The notes beneath the pieces were generated by a model. That model ran no database searches, was not told where the DNA came from, and worked only from the letters and a program-made list of their open reading frames with translations. DNA of 64,000 nt from an uncultured Campylobacter sp. (GTDB lineage Bacteria > Campylobacterota > Campylobacteria > Campylobacterales > Campylobacteraceae): NCBI GenBank assembly GCA_934718785.1, contig CAKVAF010000007.1, positions 1 through 64,000 of the forward strand, given 5' to 3'. How positions within the stretch are numbered: the first letter of the stretch is position 1; each line of letters begins with the position of its first letter. A program made the translations under genes and the position numbers. Shown here in pieces: positions 41,690 to 50,944 of this stretch.

Positions 41690-42513
41690 ATGGCAAAATG
41701 TATTTTAGTGATTTTGGATGGATTAAATTATGAAGTGGCTTATGAAAATTTAGGCTTTTTGCAAGCTTTGCGAGAAGAAAAAAAGGCAAGCTTTATGAGA
41801 TAAAATGTGAGCTTCCTAGTCTTTCGCGCCCCTTATACGAGTGCATTTTAACAGGCGTAAAGCCTGTGCTTTCTGGCATAGTAAATAACAGCCTTTCTTT
41901 TTCTAAAGAAATCAGCCTTTTTGATTTATGTAAAAAAGCAGGGCTTAAAGCAGGCGCTGCAGCGTATCACTGGGTCTTTGAGCTTTACAATAAAGAACCT
42001 TTCAATCCTATCTTACACAGACACATAGAAAATGAAAAACTCAATTTGCCTTTTGGGCATTTTTATTTTGAAGATGATTATTTGGACTCGCATTTGTTTG
42101 CGGATGGGGAGAATCTAAGGCTTAAATATGGGCTTGATTTTTTACTCATTCACTCGATGAATATCGATGATAGCGGGCATAAGTTTGGTTCTAAATCAAA
42201 CGAATATGCAAATAAAGCTAAAAAGGCTGATGATTTACTCTCTCGTTTATTGCCCGCTTGGCTTGCTGAGGGCTTGCAAGTCATTGTTACGAGCGATCAT
42301 GGAATGAATGAGGCTAAGACGCACGGCGGACTTAGCAAGGCAGAGCGAAATGTGCCGTTTTTTGTCTTTGGCGAGGCTTTTTCTTTGAAAGATTGCAAGA
42401 TAAAACAGAGCGAAATTTGTGGCAGTATCTGTGAAATTCTAGGCATAAAGCATAAAAAAAGCGTGTGCGAACCTTTACTCAAAAAAACTAAAAAGTCTCA
42501 AACAAGGGCTTAA
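41690..42513 (+). pseudogene. Type I phosphodiesterase / nucleotide pyrophosphatase, frameshifted in a poly-A run
   Basis: The ATG at 41690 opens MAKCILVILDGLNYEVAYEN, the metal-binding start of a type I phosphodiesterase or alkaline-phosphatase-superfamily enzyme. The frame stops at 41803, but after the A7 run at 41778-41784 another frame continues (GKLYEIKCELPSLSRPLYEC) to 42513. It includes HSMNIDDSGHKFG and TSDHGMNEAKTHGG, the other metal ligands. One added A would restore a full protein of about 274 residues. It corresponds to Cj0729. Either it is inactive here, switches by slippage, or the run was misread. Confidence 0.75.
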
Positions 42514-42514
42514 A

Positions 42515-43360
42515 ATGAGTAAGGAAAAAATTGTTGCCGCCCTTTGTTTGCTGCCTTTTTTTGTGATTTTGTTTTTCTTTATGATTTTACCTTTAATTTA
42601 TATTTTTATTGATGCTTTTTGGGTTGAACTTGACGAAAAATGGGGTTTTGATAATTTCACGCGCATTTTAGATTCTAAGTTTTATATGCAAAGTATCAAG
42701 CAAATCTTGCAAATCAGTTTTATCTCTTCTTGTTTGGGTCTTGTTATCGGCCTTTTTGCAAGCTATTCTTTATATGCTTTAAAAGAGGGCAAAATCGCAA
42801 AGGCTATTTTAGCATATAATGCCATGATCAGCAATTTTGCAGGCGTGCCGCTCGCCTTTGCTTTTATCATTGTGCTAGGCAGTAACGGCGTTTTTAATGT
42901 GTTTTTAAAAAGCGTGGGCATAGAGCCTTTTTTCAGCGTTTATGAAAATTTAGGGATCAATATCGTTTATGTGTATTTTCAAATTCCGCTTGCGATTTTG
43001 CTTTTATTCCCAGTCTTTAAAAGCCTTGATTTAAGCCACAAGCAAGCTTCTTCTTTACTGGGTGCAAATATCAGGCAGTATTCTTTTAAAATCGCCTTAC
43101 CCCTTTTAGCCCCTGCCATCATCAGCGTTTTTGTGGTGCTTTTTGCAAATGCTTTAGGTGCTTATGCGACGATTTATGCGCTGAGTGCTGGAAATTTTAA
43201 TCTCATTCCTATTAGAATAGCCGCTCTAATCGCAGGCGATATCAACTTAGATCCTTATCTAGCCTCTGCTTTGAGCCTTTTTTTAGTTGTCATCATGGCC
43301 TTTGTGACTTTAATAGGCAATTTTTTGAGTAAAAAATATGATTTTAAGGCTTTAAAATGA
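42515..43360 (+). CDS. ABC transporter permease 1 of the phosphodiester-type locus
   Basis: The 281-residue permease has six hydrophobic segments and a coupling motif near ASSLLGANIRQYSFKIALPLLAPA (about 171-193). It belongs to the PotB/FbpB-like class and matches Cj0730. It starts one base after the phosphodiesterase stop and overlaps the second permease by 4 bases (ATGA). Confidence 0.9.
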   Translation: MSKEKIVAALCLLPFFVILFFFMILPLIYIFIDAFWVELDEKWGFDNFTRILDSKFYMQSIKQILQISFISSCLGLVIGLFASYSLYALKEGKIAKAILAYNAMISNFAGVPLAFAFIIVLGSNGVFNVFLKSVGIEPFFSVYENLGINIVYVYFQIPLAILLLFPVFKSLDLSHKQASSLLGANIRQYSFKIALPLLAPAIISVFVVLFANALGAYATIYALSAGNFNLIPIRIAALIAGDINLDPYLASALSLFLVVIMAFVTLIGNFLSKKYDFKALK

Positions 43361-44139
43361 AAGAATTAAGCTTAAGAGCAAAGATTTATCATTACAGCGT
43401 TTTGGGCGTAGTGTTTTTATTTTTATTTTTACCTATTTTAGCGACTTTGCTTTATTCGCTTTCAACTTCTTGGAGTGTGAGCGTTTTGCCTGATGATTTG
43501 ACTTTGAAATGGTACGCGGCTTTGCTTGATGATGAGCGCTTTTTAGCTTCTATCGCGCATTCTTTATATGTGTGTTTTATGGCTTTGCTGATCGTTTTTT
43601 TGATAACTTTTCCGGTTGTTTTTGCTGTGAATTATTATTTTTTAAGGGCTAAAGGCTTTTTTAATTTTCTAGCCATTTTGCCTTTTGCTGTTGCGCCCAT
43701 AGTTTCTTGCGTGGGGCTTTTGCAAATTTATGCTGAAAGCTTGGTGGGCACGCCTTATATTTTATTTTTCACTTACACTATGATAGCCTATCCCTTTGTT
43801 TATAGGGCTTTAGATAATGCCTTTGCAAGTTTAAGCTTAAATGAGCTTATAGCCAGCAATGCTATTTTAGGAGGTTCTATAATAGGGGCTATTTTTAAGC
43901 TTATTTTGCCAAATTTATTTCAAGGCATTATCGTGGCTGTTTTTCTAAGCTTTTCTTTTTTAATCGGCGAGTTTTTATTTGCAAATATTTTAGTGGGCAG
44001 TATTTATGAGACCTTGCAAGTTTATTTATACAATATCAAAGGACAAAGCGGGCATTATTCAAGTGCTATTGTGATGGTGTATTTTGCTTTGATTTTTATC
44101 TCTACTTTTATAGCGACTTTATTTTCTAAGAAGGATTAA
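43357..44139 (+). CDS. ABC transporter permease 2 of the phosphodiester-type locus
   Basis: The 260-residue permease has six hydrophobic segments and a coupling motif near ASNAILGGSIIGAIFKLILPNLF (about 166-188). It is of the PotC-like class, the partner of the upstream permease, and matches Cj0731. It is separated by one base from the ATPase gene. Confidence 0.9.
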   Translation: MKELSLRAKIYHYSVLGVVFLFLFLPILATLLYSLSTSWSVSVLPDDLTLKWYAALLDDERFLASIAHSLYVCFMALLIVFLITFPVVFAVNYYFLRAKGFFNFLAILPFAVAPIVSCVGLLQIYAESLVGTPYILFFTYTMIAYPFVYRALDNAFASLSLNELIASNAILGGSIIGAIFKLILPNLFQGIIVAVFLSFSFLIGEFLFANILVGSIYETLQVYLYNIKGQSGHYSSAIVMVYFALIFISTFIATLFSKKD

Positions 44140-44140
44140 A

Positions 44141-45136
44141 ATGGCTTTTTTAAAGGTGAAAAATCTTAAAAAATCTTACGGGGACAAGCTCATTTTTGAA
44201 AACATTGATTTTGAGGGCAAAAAAGGCGAGTTCATCACGCTTTTAGGACCTTCGGGTTGCGGTAAAAGTACGCTTTTACGCTGTATTGCTGGACTTAGTA
44301 GCGTAGATAGTGGCAAAATCATCTTAAATGATAAGGACATCACAAAGCTAGCCCCTCAAAAAAGAAATATAGGTATGGTCTTTCAAAACTACGCACTTTT
44401 TCCAAATTTAACCGTCTTTGAAAATGTAGCCTTTGGGCTTAAGATTAAAAAAATGGATAAAAAAGAGCTTAAAAAACGCGTTGAAAAAATGCTCAAACTT
44501 GTCGAGCTTGAAAAATTTGTAAAGTCTTATCCGCACAATTTAAGCGGCGGCCAGGCTCAGCGCGTGGCCTTAGCTCGAAGCCTTGTGATGAAGCCTGATT
44601 TACTTTTGCTTGATGAGCCTTTATCAGCCCTTGATGCTAAAATTAGAAAGCATTTGCGCGTGCAAATTAAGACTATACAAAAAGAACTTGACTTGACTAC
44701 GATTTTTGTAACTCACGATCAAGAAGAAGCCCTTGAGCTTAGCGATAAGATTATCTTAATGAACGAGGGTAAGATTATGCAAAATGCAAAGGCTAATGAG
44801 CTTTATTTAAACCCAAACAATCATTTTGTGGCAAGTTTTATAGGAAATTACAATATCTTAAGCATGAAAGACTTAAATAAGCTTGGTTTAAAGCACGATT
44901 TTAAAAAGGACATTGCCTTGCGCCCTGAAGTGATAGTGCTTAGCGATGATGAAGAACTTAGGGCAAGAATCGTGCAAAAAAGCCTACTAGGCAATGTAAT
45001 ACGCTTTGTTGTAGAAGCAAAGGAAGTAAAAATGAATGTGGATATTTTAAATTTTAGCACGCATTCATTGCTTGAAATAGGCGATGAAATAGGGCTTTGC
45101 TTAAATTTAGCCTTAGCAAAGGAGCTAGAGACTTAG
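44141..45136 (+). CDS. ABC transporter ATP-binding protein of the phosphodiester-type locus
   Basis: The 331-residue ATPase has Walker A GPSGCGKST (about 37-45), QNYALFPN in the Q-loop, LSGGQAQRVALARSL, LLLLDEPLSALD and FVTHDQEEAL. A C-terminal regulatory domain (TOBE-like, residues 240-331) follows, as in PotA/UgpC. It matches Cj0732. REP-like palindromes begin about 50 bases after its stop. Confidence 0.92.
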   Translation: MAFLKVKNLKKSYGDKLIFENIDFEGKKGEFITLLGPSGCGKSTLLRCIAGLSSVDSGKIILNDKDITKLAPQKRNIGMVFQNYALFPNLTVFENVAFGLKIKKMDKKELKKRVEKMLKLVELEKFVKSYPHNLSGGQAQRVALARSLVMKPDLLLLDEPLSALDAKIRKHLRVQIKTIQKELDLTTIFVTHDQEEALELSDKIILMNEGKIMQNAKANELYLNPNNHFVASFIGNYNILSMKDLNKLGLKHDFKKDIALRPEVIVLSDDEELRARIVQKSLLGNVIRFVVEAKEVKMNVDILNFSTHSLLEIGDEIGLCLNLALAKELET

Positions 45137-45185
45137 AATTTTATGAGTGTTAAATTTATAAATTTGACTAGCCCAAGTTTCTAGC

Positions 45186-45371
45186 TGTCATTGCGAACGA
45201 ACGCAGTGAGCGTGGCAATCTATAAATTCGTCATTGCGAGAAAATCTGTAAGGATTTTCGTGGCAATCCATTCTTTATTTTTACAATAAAGTTTTAGATT
45301 GCTTCGCTAACGCTCGCAATGACAAATTTATCCCGTCATTGTGAGCTTTGCAAAATGCAAAGCGTGGCAAT
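45186..45371. repeat. REP-like palindromic repeat block 2
   Basis: Four units of the same family as at 40.1 kb and 58.5 kb: 45186-45220, 45229-45270, 45297-45324 (reverse) and 45334-45371. The outer sequence is CGTCATTGCGAG...CGTGGCAATC. Inner stems differ but pair: AAAATC/GATTTT in unit 2, CTTTGCA/TGCAAAG in unit 4. They fill the 300-base gap between the ABC operon and the HAD gene; no gene is seen in it. Confidence 0.8.
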
Positions 45372-45436
45372 TTAAAATTTAGGCAAGCAAAAATTAAAAA
45401 TTATTCTATAATTAAATTTAAAAAACGGATTTAAAA

Positions 45437-46084
45437 ATGAGCGATTTAATCTTACTTGATTTGGATGAAACCTTAATAAAGGGCGATAGTGCGGCGCTTT
45501 GGATAGAATTTTGCGTTAAAAAGGGCTTATTAGACAAAGAAGCTATAAATAAAACGCAAGCCTTTCACGCTCTTTATAATGAGGGGCGACTTAAAATGGC
45601 TGATTTTATGCACTTTTTCTTAAGCTCTATTAAAAATAGAAGCGAAAATGAGGTTGAAAATTTAGTGGATGAGTTTATTAAAGCTTTTATAAAACCCTAT
45701 GAAAAGGCACTTGAGCTTATCAAAAAACTCAAGCAAGAAAATAAACGTTTAATCATCATTTCAGCCACAGCCGATTTTTTAGTCTCAAAAATCGCTAAAA
45801 GCTTAGGGATAAATGAGAGCATAGCCATCATCACAGAGCGAGAAAATGGGCATTTCACAGGTAAAACAAAGGGCGTTTTTAGCTTTAGAGAAGGCAAAAT
45901 CGCAAGGCTAAAGGAGTATTTAGGAGATCATTTTGGAATTTTAATTAAAAATGCTAGCTTTTATACAGATTCTATCAATGATTTGTTTTTACTAGAACTT
46001 GTAAAAAATCCTGTAGTTTGCAATGCTGATGAAGCCCTACGCAAAATTGCTCTAGAGCGAAATTATGAAATCTTAAATTTTTAA
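45437..46084 (+). CDS. HAD-superfamily phosphatase (SerB-like, HAD-IB)
   Basis: The 215-residue protein has the HAD motif I LLDLDETLIKGD (about 6-17), motif II IIISATADF, a Lys region and motif III FYTDSINDLFLL. This is the HAD-IB pattern of phosphoserine-phosphatase-like enzymes. It matches Cj0733, which ends the same locus in C. jejuni. A substrate released by the upstream phosphodiesterase is plausible. A gap of 200 A/T-rich bases follows with no gene. Confidence 0.87.
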   Translation: MSDLILLDLDETLIKGDSAALWIEFCVKKGLLDKEAINKTQAFHALYNEGRLKMADFMHFFLSSIKNRSENEVENLVDEFIKAFIKPYEKALELIKKLKQENKRLIIISATADFLVSKIAKSLGINESIAIITERENGHFTGKTKGVFSFREGKIARLKEYLGDHFGILIKNASFYTDSINDLFLLELVKNPVVCNADEALRKIALERNYEILNF

Positions 46085-46287
46085 GCCTAAAAATTAACAA
46101 GCATTCAATGAAATTCTTAAAAAATATTTTGCAAATTTCAACGCAAATTTGATAAAATTAAGCTAAAATACAAGCTAGAAATATAAATTTTTAAAATTTC
46201 TTAAATTTTCATTAAAATTTTTAGAATTTTATCTTTTAAATAAATCTTAAAAATTTACTAGAAAAACACCTAAAATAAGGCGAAAAA

Positions 46288-46929
46288 ATGCAAACTTATT
46301 TAGAACTTGATGAATTTTGCAAACTTGTGCATTTAAATGAAGATGTGGTTAAGGGCATGATAGCAAATGGTGCGCTTAATTTTAAAGAAGAAGAGGGTAA
46401 AATTTATATCGAAGCCAATCAGGGCACTTTCAGTGTCGTGCCAAGTTCTAAAAATAGCAATGTACCTGTAAGTTCTATGGCTTTAGCCGGCGAAAGTTTT
46501 GTCGAAAAGACCATAGGCACGATTTTAAATTTACACGAAAAGGTGCTAGATGCCAAGGATGAGACACTGGATGCGCTTAAGAATGAAAACAAGTTCTTAA
46601 AAGACGCGCTTTATTCTATGCAAGAACTCTACGATGAAGACAGAAAGACTATTGACACACTCAACGCTCAGCTCAAACACGCTATGGAAGAAGCCGAGTT
46701 TTTAAAACGCAAGTATAAGTTGATGTGGAGCAAGGCTATTGATAATTTTACAGGTAATGCAGCCCTTGAAGCGGTAAAAAATGCGACAAATTCAACAAAT
46801 AATACAAATTCTAGCGAAAATTTAAATTTAGAAAATAATGACAAAACAGCGGCACAAAGCAAGGGTGCAGATAATAACGCAAACACTTTAAATTCTACTT
46901 CAAGTGCTGAAAATTTAAAGAAAAGTTAA
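46288..46929 (+). CDS. DUF3972-like coiled-coil protein, function unknown
   Basis: The 213-residue product matches Cj0703, which precedes glyQ in C. jejuni. The N-terminal 45 residues (MQTYLELDEFCKLVHLNEDV) look like a MerR-type or similar small helix-turn-helix. Residues 75-150 are a heptad-rich coiled coil (DALKNENKFLKDALYSMQEL and onward). The last 60 residues are an Asn/Ser/Thr-rich low-complexity tail. That tail carries a half copy of the AAAACAGCGGCAC element at 46842-46856. Role unknown. Confidence 0.75.
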   Translation: MQTYLELDEFCKLVHLNEDVVKGMIANGALNFKEEEGKIYIEANQGTFSVVPSSKNSNVPVSSMALAGESFVEKTIGTILNLHEKVLDAKDETLDALKNENKFLKDALYSMQELYDEDRKTIDTLNAQLKHAMEEAEFLKRKYKLMWSKAIDNFTGNAALEAVKNATNSTNNTNSSENLNLENNDKTAAQSKGADNNANTLNSTSSAENLKKS

Positions 46930-46986
46930 GATGATTTTAAATTTTGGGCAGGATTTTAGAATTTAAATTTAAAATAATTTTAAATT

Positions 46987-47007
46987 AAAGTGTCCAAATG
47001 ACACTTT
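46987..47007 (+). terminator. Short hairpin before glyQ
   Basis: AAAGTGTC (46987-46994) pairs with GACACTTT (47000-47007) around a 5-base loop. There is no long T-run after it, so it may be a weak terminator of the preceding gene or a structure in the glyQ leader. Confidence 0.45.
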
Positions 47008-47026
47008 GTGCAAATAAAGGAAAACA

Positions 47027-47887
47027 ATGCTAACTTTTTCTCAAATGATACTGAAATTACAGAATTTTTGGCACGCTCAGGGGTGCGTGATTATGCAGCC
47101 TTATGATATGCCAGCTGGAGCAGGCACCTTTCATCCGGCCACTTTTTTAAAAAGCCTGGATGACAAGCCTTGGCGCACAGCTTATGTCGCACCAAGCAGG
47201 CGCCCAGCTGATGGCAGATATGGCGAAAATCCTAACCGTTTGGGCGCATATTATCAATTTCAAGTACTCATTAAGCCAAGTCCAGCAAACATTCAAGAGC
47301 TTTATTTAAAAAGCCTTGATCTTTTGGGGCTTGATTTGAAAAATCACGATGTGCGCTTTATAGAAGATAACTGGGAAAGTCCTAGCCTTGGTGCGTGGGG
47401 CTTGGGCTGGGAAATTTGGCTAGATGGTATGGAAGTGACGCAATTTACTTATTTTCAGCAAGTAGGCGGGCTTGCTGTAAGTGAAGTGAGCGTGGAGATT
47501 ACTTATGGACTTGAGCGACTGGCAATGTATTTACAGGATAAAAATAGCGTTTTTGACATTGTTTATAGCGAATTTGAAGGTGAGCAAATCACTTATGGCG
47601 CGGTGCATAAACGCGCTGAGTATGAGTATAGCAAATATCATTTTGAGTTGAGTTCTAGCGAGTTTTTAGAGAATGCATTTCGGGGCTATTATAGAGAATG
47701 TGTGAGTATTTTAGAACACGGCGCGCCCATGCCTGCGTATGATTACTGTCTTTTGTGTGCGCATACTTTTAATTTACTTGATGCAAGGGGAGCTATTTCT
47801 GTGGCAAGGCGTCAGGATTATATGCTTAAAATCAGAGAGATTTCAAAGGCTTGTGCTGTAGTGTATAAAGAGAATTTAAAGTCTTAA
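47027..47887 (+). CDS. glyQ: Glycyl-tRNA synthetase alpha subunit
   Basis: The 286-residue alpha subunit charges tRNA(Gly) with the beta subunit (glyS, not in the window). It opens [20 protein letters not shown] and has [41 protein letters not shown] and [17 protein letters not shown] [14 protein letters not shown]. Normal length. RBS AAAGGAAAAC. Confidence 0.97.
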   Translation: MLTFSQMILKLQNFWHAQGCVIMQPYDMPAGAGTFHPATFLKSLDDKPWRTAYVAPSRRPADGRYGENPNRLGAYYQFQVLIKPSPANIQELYLKSLDLLGLDLKNHDVRFIEDNWESPSLGAWGLGWEIWLDGMEVTQFTYFQQVGGLAVSEVSVEITYGLERLAMYLQDKNSVFDIVYSEFEGEQITYGAVHKRAEYEYSKYHFELSSSEFLENAFRGYYRECVSILEHGAPMPAYDYCLLCAHTFNLLDARGAISVARRQDYMLKIREISKACAVVYKENLKS

Positions 47888-47989
47888 ATTAAAGCTCTAT
47901 TTTTGAGCACTTTTGAAAGAATTTAAATTTTTCTTTTGGCGTTTTTGCCTAGTTTATGCTTGAAAAATCACGCACAAGGAAACAAATAA

Positions 47990-48727
47990 ATGAAAATCAG
48001 TGAAATTTATGAAATTTTAAACTCCATAAGCGCCTTTGAAAGCCAAGAAAACTGGGATAATAGTGGGCTTTTACTGGGAGATTTTAGCCAAGAAGTTGAG
48101 CGCATTTATCTAAGCCTTGATGTGAGTGAAGATCAAATTGAAAATGCAGAAAAAAACTCGCTTTTCATCACGCATCATCCGCTGATTTTTAAAGGTTTGA
48201 AAGATTTGGCTAATGAAAATTATCCACGCAATTTAATCAAAAAAATGCTGGCAAAAAATATCGCTTTAATTTCTATGCACACAAATTATGATAAAAGTCA
48301 TTTAAATGCTTATTTTACGCGTGAAATTTTAGGATTTAATGAGTTTTTGCAAGATGATTTTTTAATTTATGTGAATTTTAATGAAAATTACGAAAAGCTC
48401 ATTGAGCGCGTTAAAAAAAGTCTAAATTTAAAGCATTTGTGCACAAGTTTCATTAAAAATTTGCACGCAAAAGTGGGTGAAATCGCCATTTGCACAGGAA
48501 GTGGTAGCGAGCTAGTAAGTGCGCTTAAAAAGGGCGTAAAATGCTTTTTGACAGGGGATTTAAAGTATCATACAGCTTTTGAAGCGATGAATAATAATCT
48601 TGCGCTTATGGATATTGGGCATTTTGAGAGCGAGCGCTATTTTGGCGAGTCTTTGGCAAAACACTTGCAAAATTTGCAAATAAAAGTTATAATATTACCT
48701 TGCAAAAATCCATTTGAAATTTTTTAA
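47990..48727 (+). CDS. Nif3-like dinuclear metal protein
   Basis: The 245-residue product is a Nif3/YbgI family protein with LYLSLDVSED-like IYLSLDVSEDQIE, FITHHPLIFKGL (metal His), SMHTNYDKSH and DIGHFESERYF near the end. The family binds two metals; suggested roles in nucleotide-derivative hydrolysis are not settled. The order glyQ-Nif3-zinc ribbon protein is shared with C. jejuni and H. pylori. Confidence 0.9.
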   Translation: MKISEIYEILNSISAFESQENWDNSGLLLGDFSQEVERIYLSLDVSEDQIENAEKNSLFITHHPLIFKGLKDLANENYPRNLIKKMLAKNIALISMHTNYDKSHLNAYFTREILGFNEFLQDDFLIYVNFNENYEKLIERVKKSLNLKHLCTSFIKNLHAKVGEIAICTGSGSELVSALKKGVKCFLTGDLKYHTAFEAMNNNLALMDIGHFESERYFGESLAKHLQNLQIKVIILPCKNPFEIF

Positions 48728-48733
48728 GGAAAA

Positions 48734-49723
48734 ATGATGAATAAATACCTTCAACAACTCATCGAGCTTTCAGACATTGACAAGGAAATTGACAGCTTTG
48801 AGCCGCGCATTGCGCAGATCAATAAAAATCTTAAAGAAGCTGAAAATAAAATCAGAAAAATCAACGAAGAAGTGCTAAATTACGATGATAAAATTCGCAA
48901 AATCAAGCTTGAAAAAGCTCAAAATGACTTACATATTGTCGAGTTTAATGAAAAAATCAACGATCTGAGCAAAAAAAGCGCGAGCGCAAAAAGCGAAAAA
49001 GAAATCAACGCCCTTGAAATCGAAGAAGATATCGCTAAAGAACAGCTTAGTGCAGCAAATGATGAAATCATCCGCCTAGATAAAATCCTAGAAAATAAAG
49101 AAAATTTCAAAAAAGAACTTTTAGAGAAAAAAGAAGAGCTTACAAATTCACTAGGTGGTATCAACGAAGAGATTAGCGCTAAAATGAGTATATTAGAAGA
49201 TGAACGCAAAGGCGTGTATGAGCGCAAAAACAAGCTTGTCGCAGCCATCAATCATAAGGTGCTTAATTTTTACGAAAAAATTCGCAAGTGGGCGAAAAAT
49301 ACAGCTGTCGTGCCTGTAAAAAAGCAAGCTTGCTATGGCTGCTTTATGAAAATTTATGACAAGACTTATTTAGCCGTGCAAAAAGGCGATGAAATCGCTA
49401 CTTGTCCGCATTGTGGGCGCATTTTATATAGTCTTGAAGTGAGTCAAAAGCCAGCTCTTAGCTCACAAAAAAGCACAAATGATGAAAGCTTAGAAGAAAG
49501 CTCTAAAACAGCGGTGCAAAAGGTGGGTGCAAAGGCTGCTAGTAAAAGCGTAGCAGATTCTAAAACTTCCAAAACCACAGTACCAAGCTCTAAAGCAAGT
49601 GCTTCAAAAAAAGCAGCTTCAAGCTCAAAAGAAAGCACAAAAACAAGTGCTAAAAGTGCGTCCTCTTCTAGCAAAAGTGCCGCAAAAGCTAAAACCAGCG
49701 CAAAATCAGGGGCTAAAAAGTAG
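48734..49723 (+). CDS. C4-type zinc-ribbon coiled-coil protein (FlgZ / HP0958-like)
   Basis: The first 180 residues are a long coiled coil (MMNKYLQQLIELSDIDKEID onward). A zinc ribbon follows, CYGC near 198-201 and CPHC near 221-224. This matches HP0958 of H. pylori (FlgZ), which stabilises RpoN and binds flagellin mRNA, and Cj0706. Homologues end soon after the ribbon; this one has a further 90 or so residues of Ser/Ala/Lys/Thr low complexity. The tail carries a half copy (AAAACAGCGGTGC) of the dispersed element at 49504. ATG at 48737 is an equal start candidate. Confidence 0.88.
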   Translation: MMNKYLQQLIELSDIDKEIDSFEPRIAQINKNLKEAENKIRKINEEVLNYDDKIRKIKLEKAQNDLHIVEFNEKINDLSKKSASAKSEKEINALEIEEDIAKEQLSAANDEIIRLDKILENKENFKKELLEKKEELTNSLGGINEEISAKMSILEDERKGVYERKNKLVAAINHKVLNFYEKIRKWAKNTAVVPVKKQACYGCFMKIYDKTYLAVQKGDEIATCPHCGRILYSLEVSQKPALSSQKSTNDESLEESSKTAVQKVGAKAASKSVADSKTSKTTVPSSKASASKKAASSSKESTKTSAKSASSSSKSAAKAKTSAKSGAKK

Positions 49724-49732
49724 TCTAAGCTT

Positions 49733-50917
49733 ATGCTGCTTTGCTTTTATTATCTTTTATGCTGGCTAGTATGGCTTTTTAGCGCGCCTTTTTTACTGGC
49801 TTTATCTTTGATAAAGGCTAAATTTAAACAAAGCTTAAAAGCGCGTTTTTTTCTATGGCACAATCTTAAGCAAAGTAGGGCGGATGTGCATTTTCACGCT
49901 TGTTCTTTGGGTGAGGTGAGAAGCATTGAAGAGCTTGCGCGAAATTATGATAGCCGTGTAAGTGTGATTACACAAACGGGCTTTGAAGCAGCGCAAAGTT
50001 TTGCGCGCACGAATTATCTTGCTTTTGAAACTTTCATTCCCTTTTGGCTTGCTCCTTGCAAGGTTTTGGTCGTTTTTGAAGCCGAGTTTTGGCTCATGCT
50101 TTTTTTTATCGCTAAGCTTAGGGGCGCAAAAATCTTGCTCATCAATGCTAGAATGAGTGAAAAATCCTTTCCAAAATACCTTAAATTTAAGTTTTTTTAT
50201 CAAAAAATTTTTAGTCTCATCGATGAAGTTTATGCTCAAAGCAAGCTCGATAAAACGCGCCTTGAAATGCTAGGTGCAAAAAATATTGAAATTTGTGGCA
50301 ATTTAAAAGCCGCTCTAAGCCCTAAGATAACGCGTTTTTATACTAAACCTAGCGCAAAATTGATACTGCTAGCCAGCACGCACGAAAATGAAGAAGAGCT
50401 TTTGCTAAAAAATTTCACACCAAAGCCTGATGAGCTTGTAGTTTTTGCTGTGCGTCATCCTGAGCGCTTTTTAGCTGTGTCAAATTTTTTAAAAGATTAT
50501 GCGCAAAAAAGAGGGTTAAATTATTATAAATTTAGCGATTTAAGCCTTGTAAATGATGATTTAGCTATGCAGGTTCAAGGTGGAATTTTGCTTTTAGATA
50601 AGCTTGGCGAGCTTGTAAATTTTTACGCCATTTGCGATGTGGCAGCGCTTTGTGGCTCTTTTTTTGATGATATTGGTGGGCATAATCCCATTGAAGCGGC
50701 ATTTTTTAATAAGCCCATCATCTCAGGTGCATTTTTTCACAATCAAAAAATAGCCTATGAAAGTGTCGAAAATATCACTGTTTGCAAGGACTTAAAGGAT
50801 TTGCAAAATTTAATTGAAAATGCGAATTTAAAGACTAAAATCAAAGAAAACGCAAATTTAAATATCATCAAAAAAAGCATTGACAGGGCTTTGAAAACTG
50901 CGCCGCAAAGTGATTAA
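49733..50917 (+). CDS. waaA: 3-deoxy-D-manno-octulosonic acid transferase
   Basis: The 394-residue membrane-associated enzyme transfers Kdo to lipid A. It has an N-terminal hydrophobic anchor (about 1-27). GT-B motifs follow: FHACSLGEVRSIEEL, FEAEFWLMLFF, LLASTHENEE and CGSFFDDIGGHNPIEAAFF. It matches Cj0707. It starts 9 bases after the zinc-ribbon gene stop. Confidence 0.93.
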   Translation: MLLCFYYLLCWLVWLFSAPFLLALSLIKAKFKQSLKARFFLWHNLKQSRADVHFHACSLGEVRSIEELARNYDSRVSVITQTGFEAAQSFARTNYLAFETFIPFWLAPCKVLVVFEAEFWLMLFFIAKLRGAKILLINARMSEKSFPKYLKFKFFYQKIFSLIDEVYAQSKLDKTRLEMLGAKNIEICGNLKAALSPKITRFYTKPSAKLILLASTHENEEELLLKNFTPKPDELVVFAVRHPERFLAVSNFLKDYAQKRGLNYYKFSDLSLVNDDLAMQVQGGILLLDKLGELVNFYAICDVAALCGSFFDDIGGHNPIEAAFFNKPIISGAFFHNQKIAYESVENITVCKDLKDLQNLIENANLKTKIKENANLNIIKKSIDRALKTAPQSD

Positions 50918-50944
50918 AAGATTGAAAATATAAAGGTATAGATA

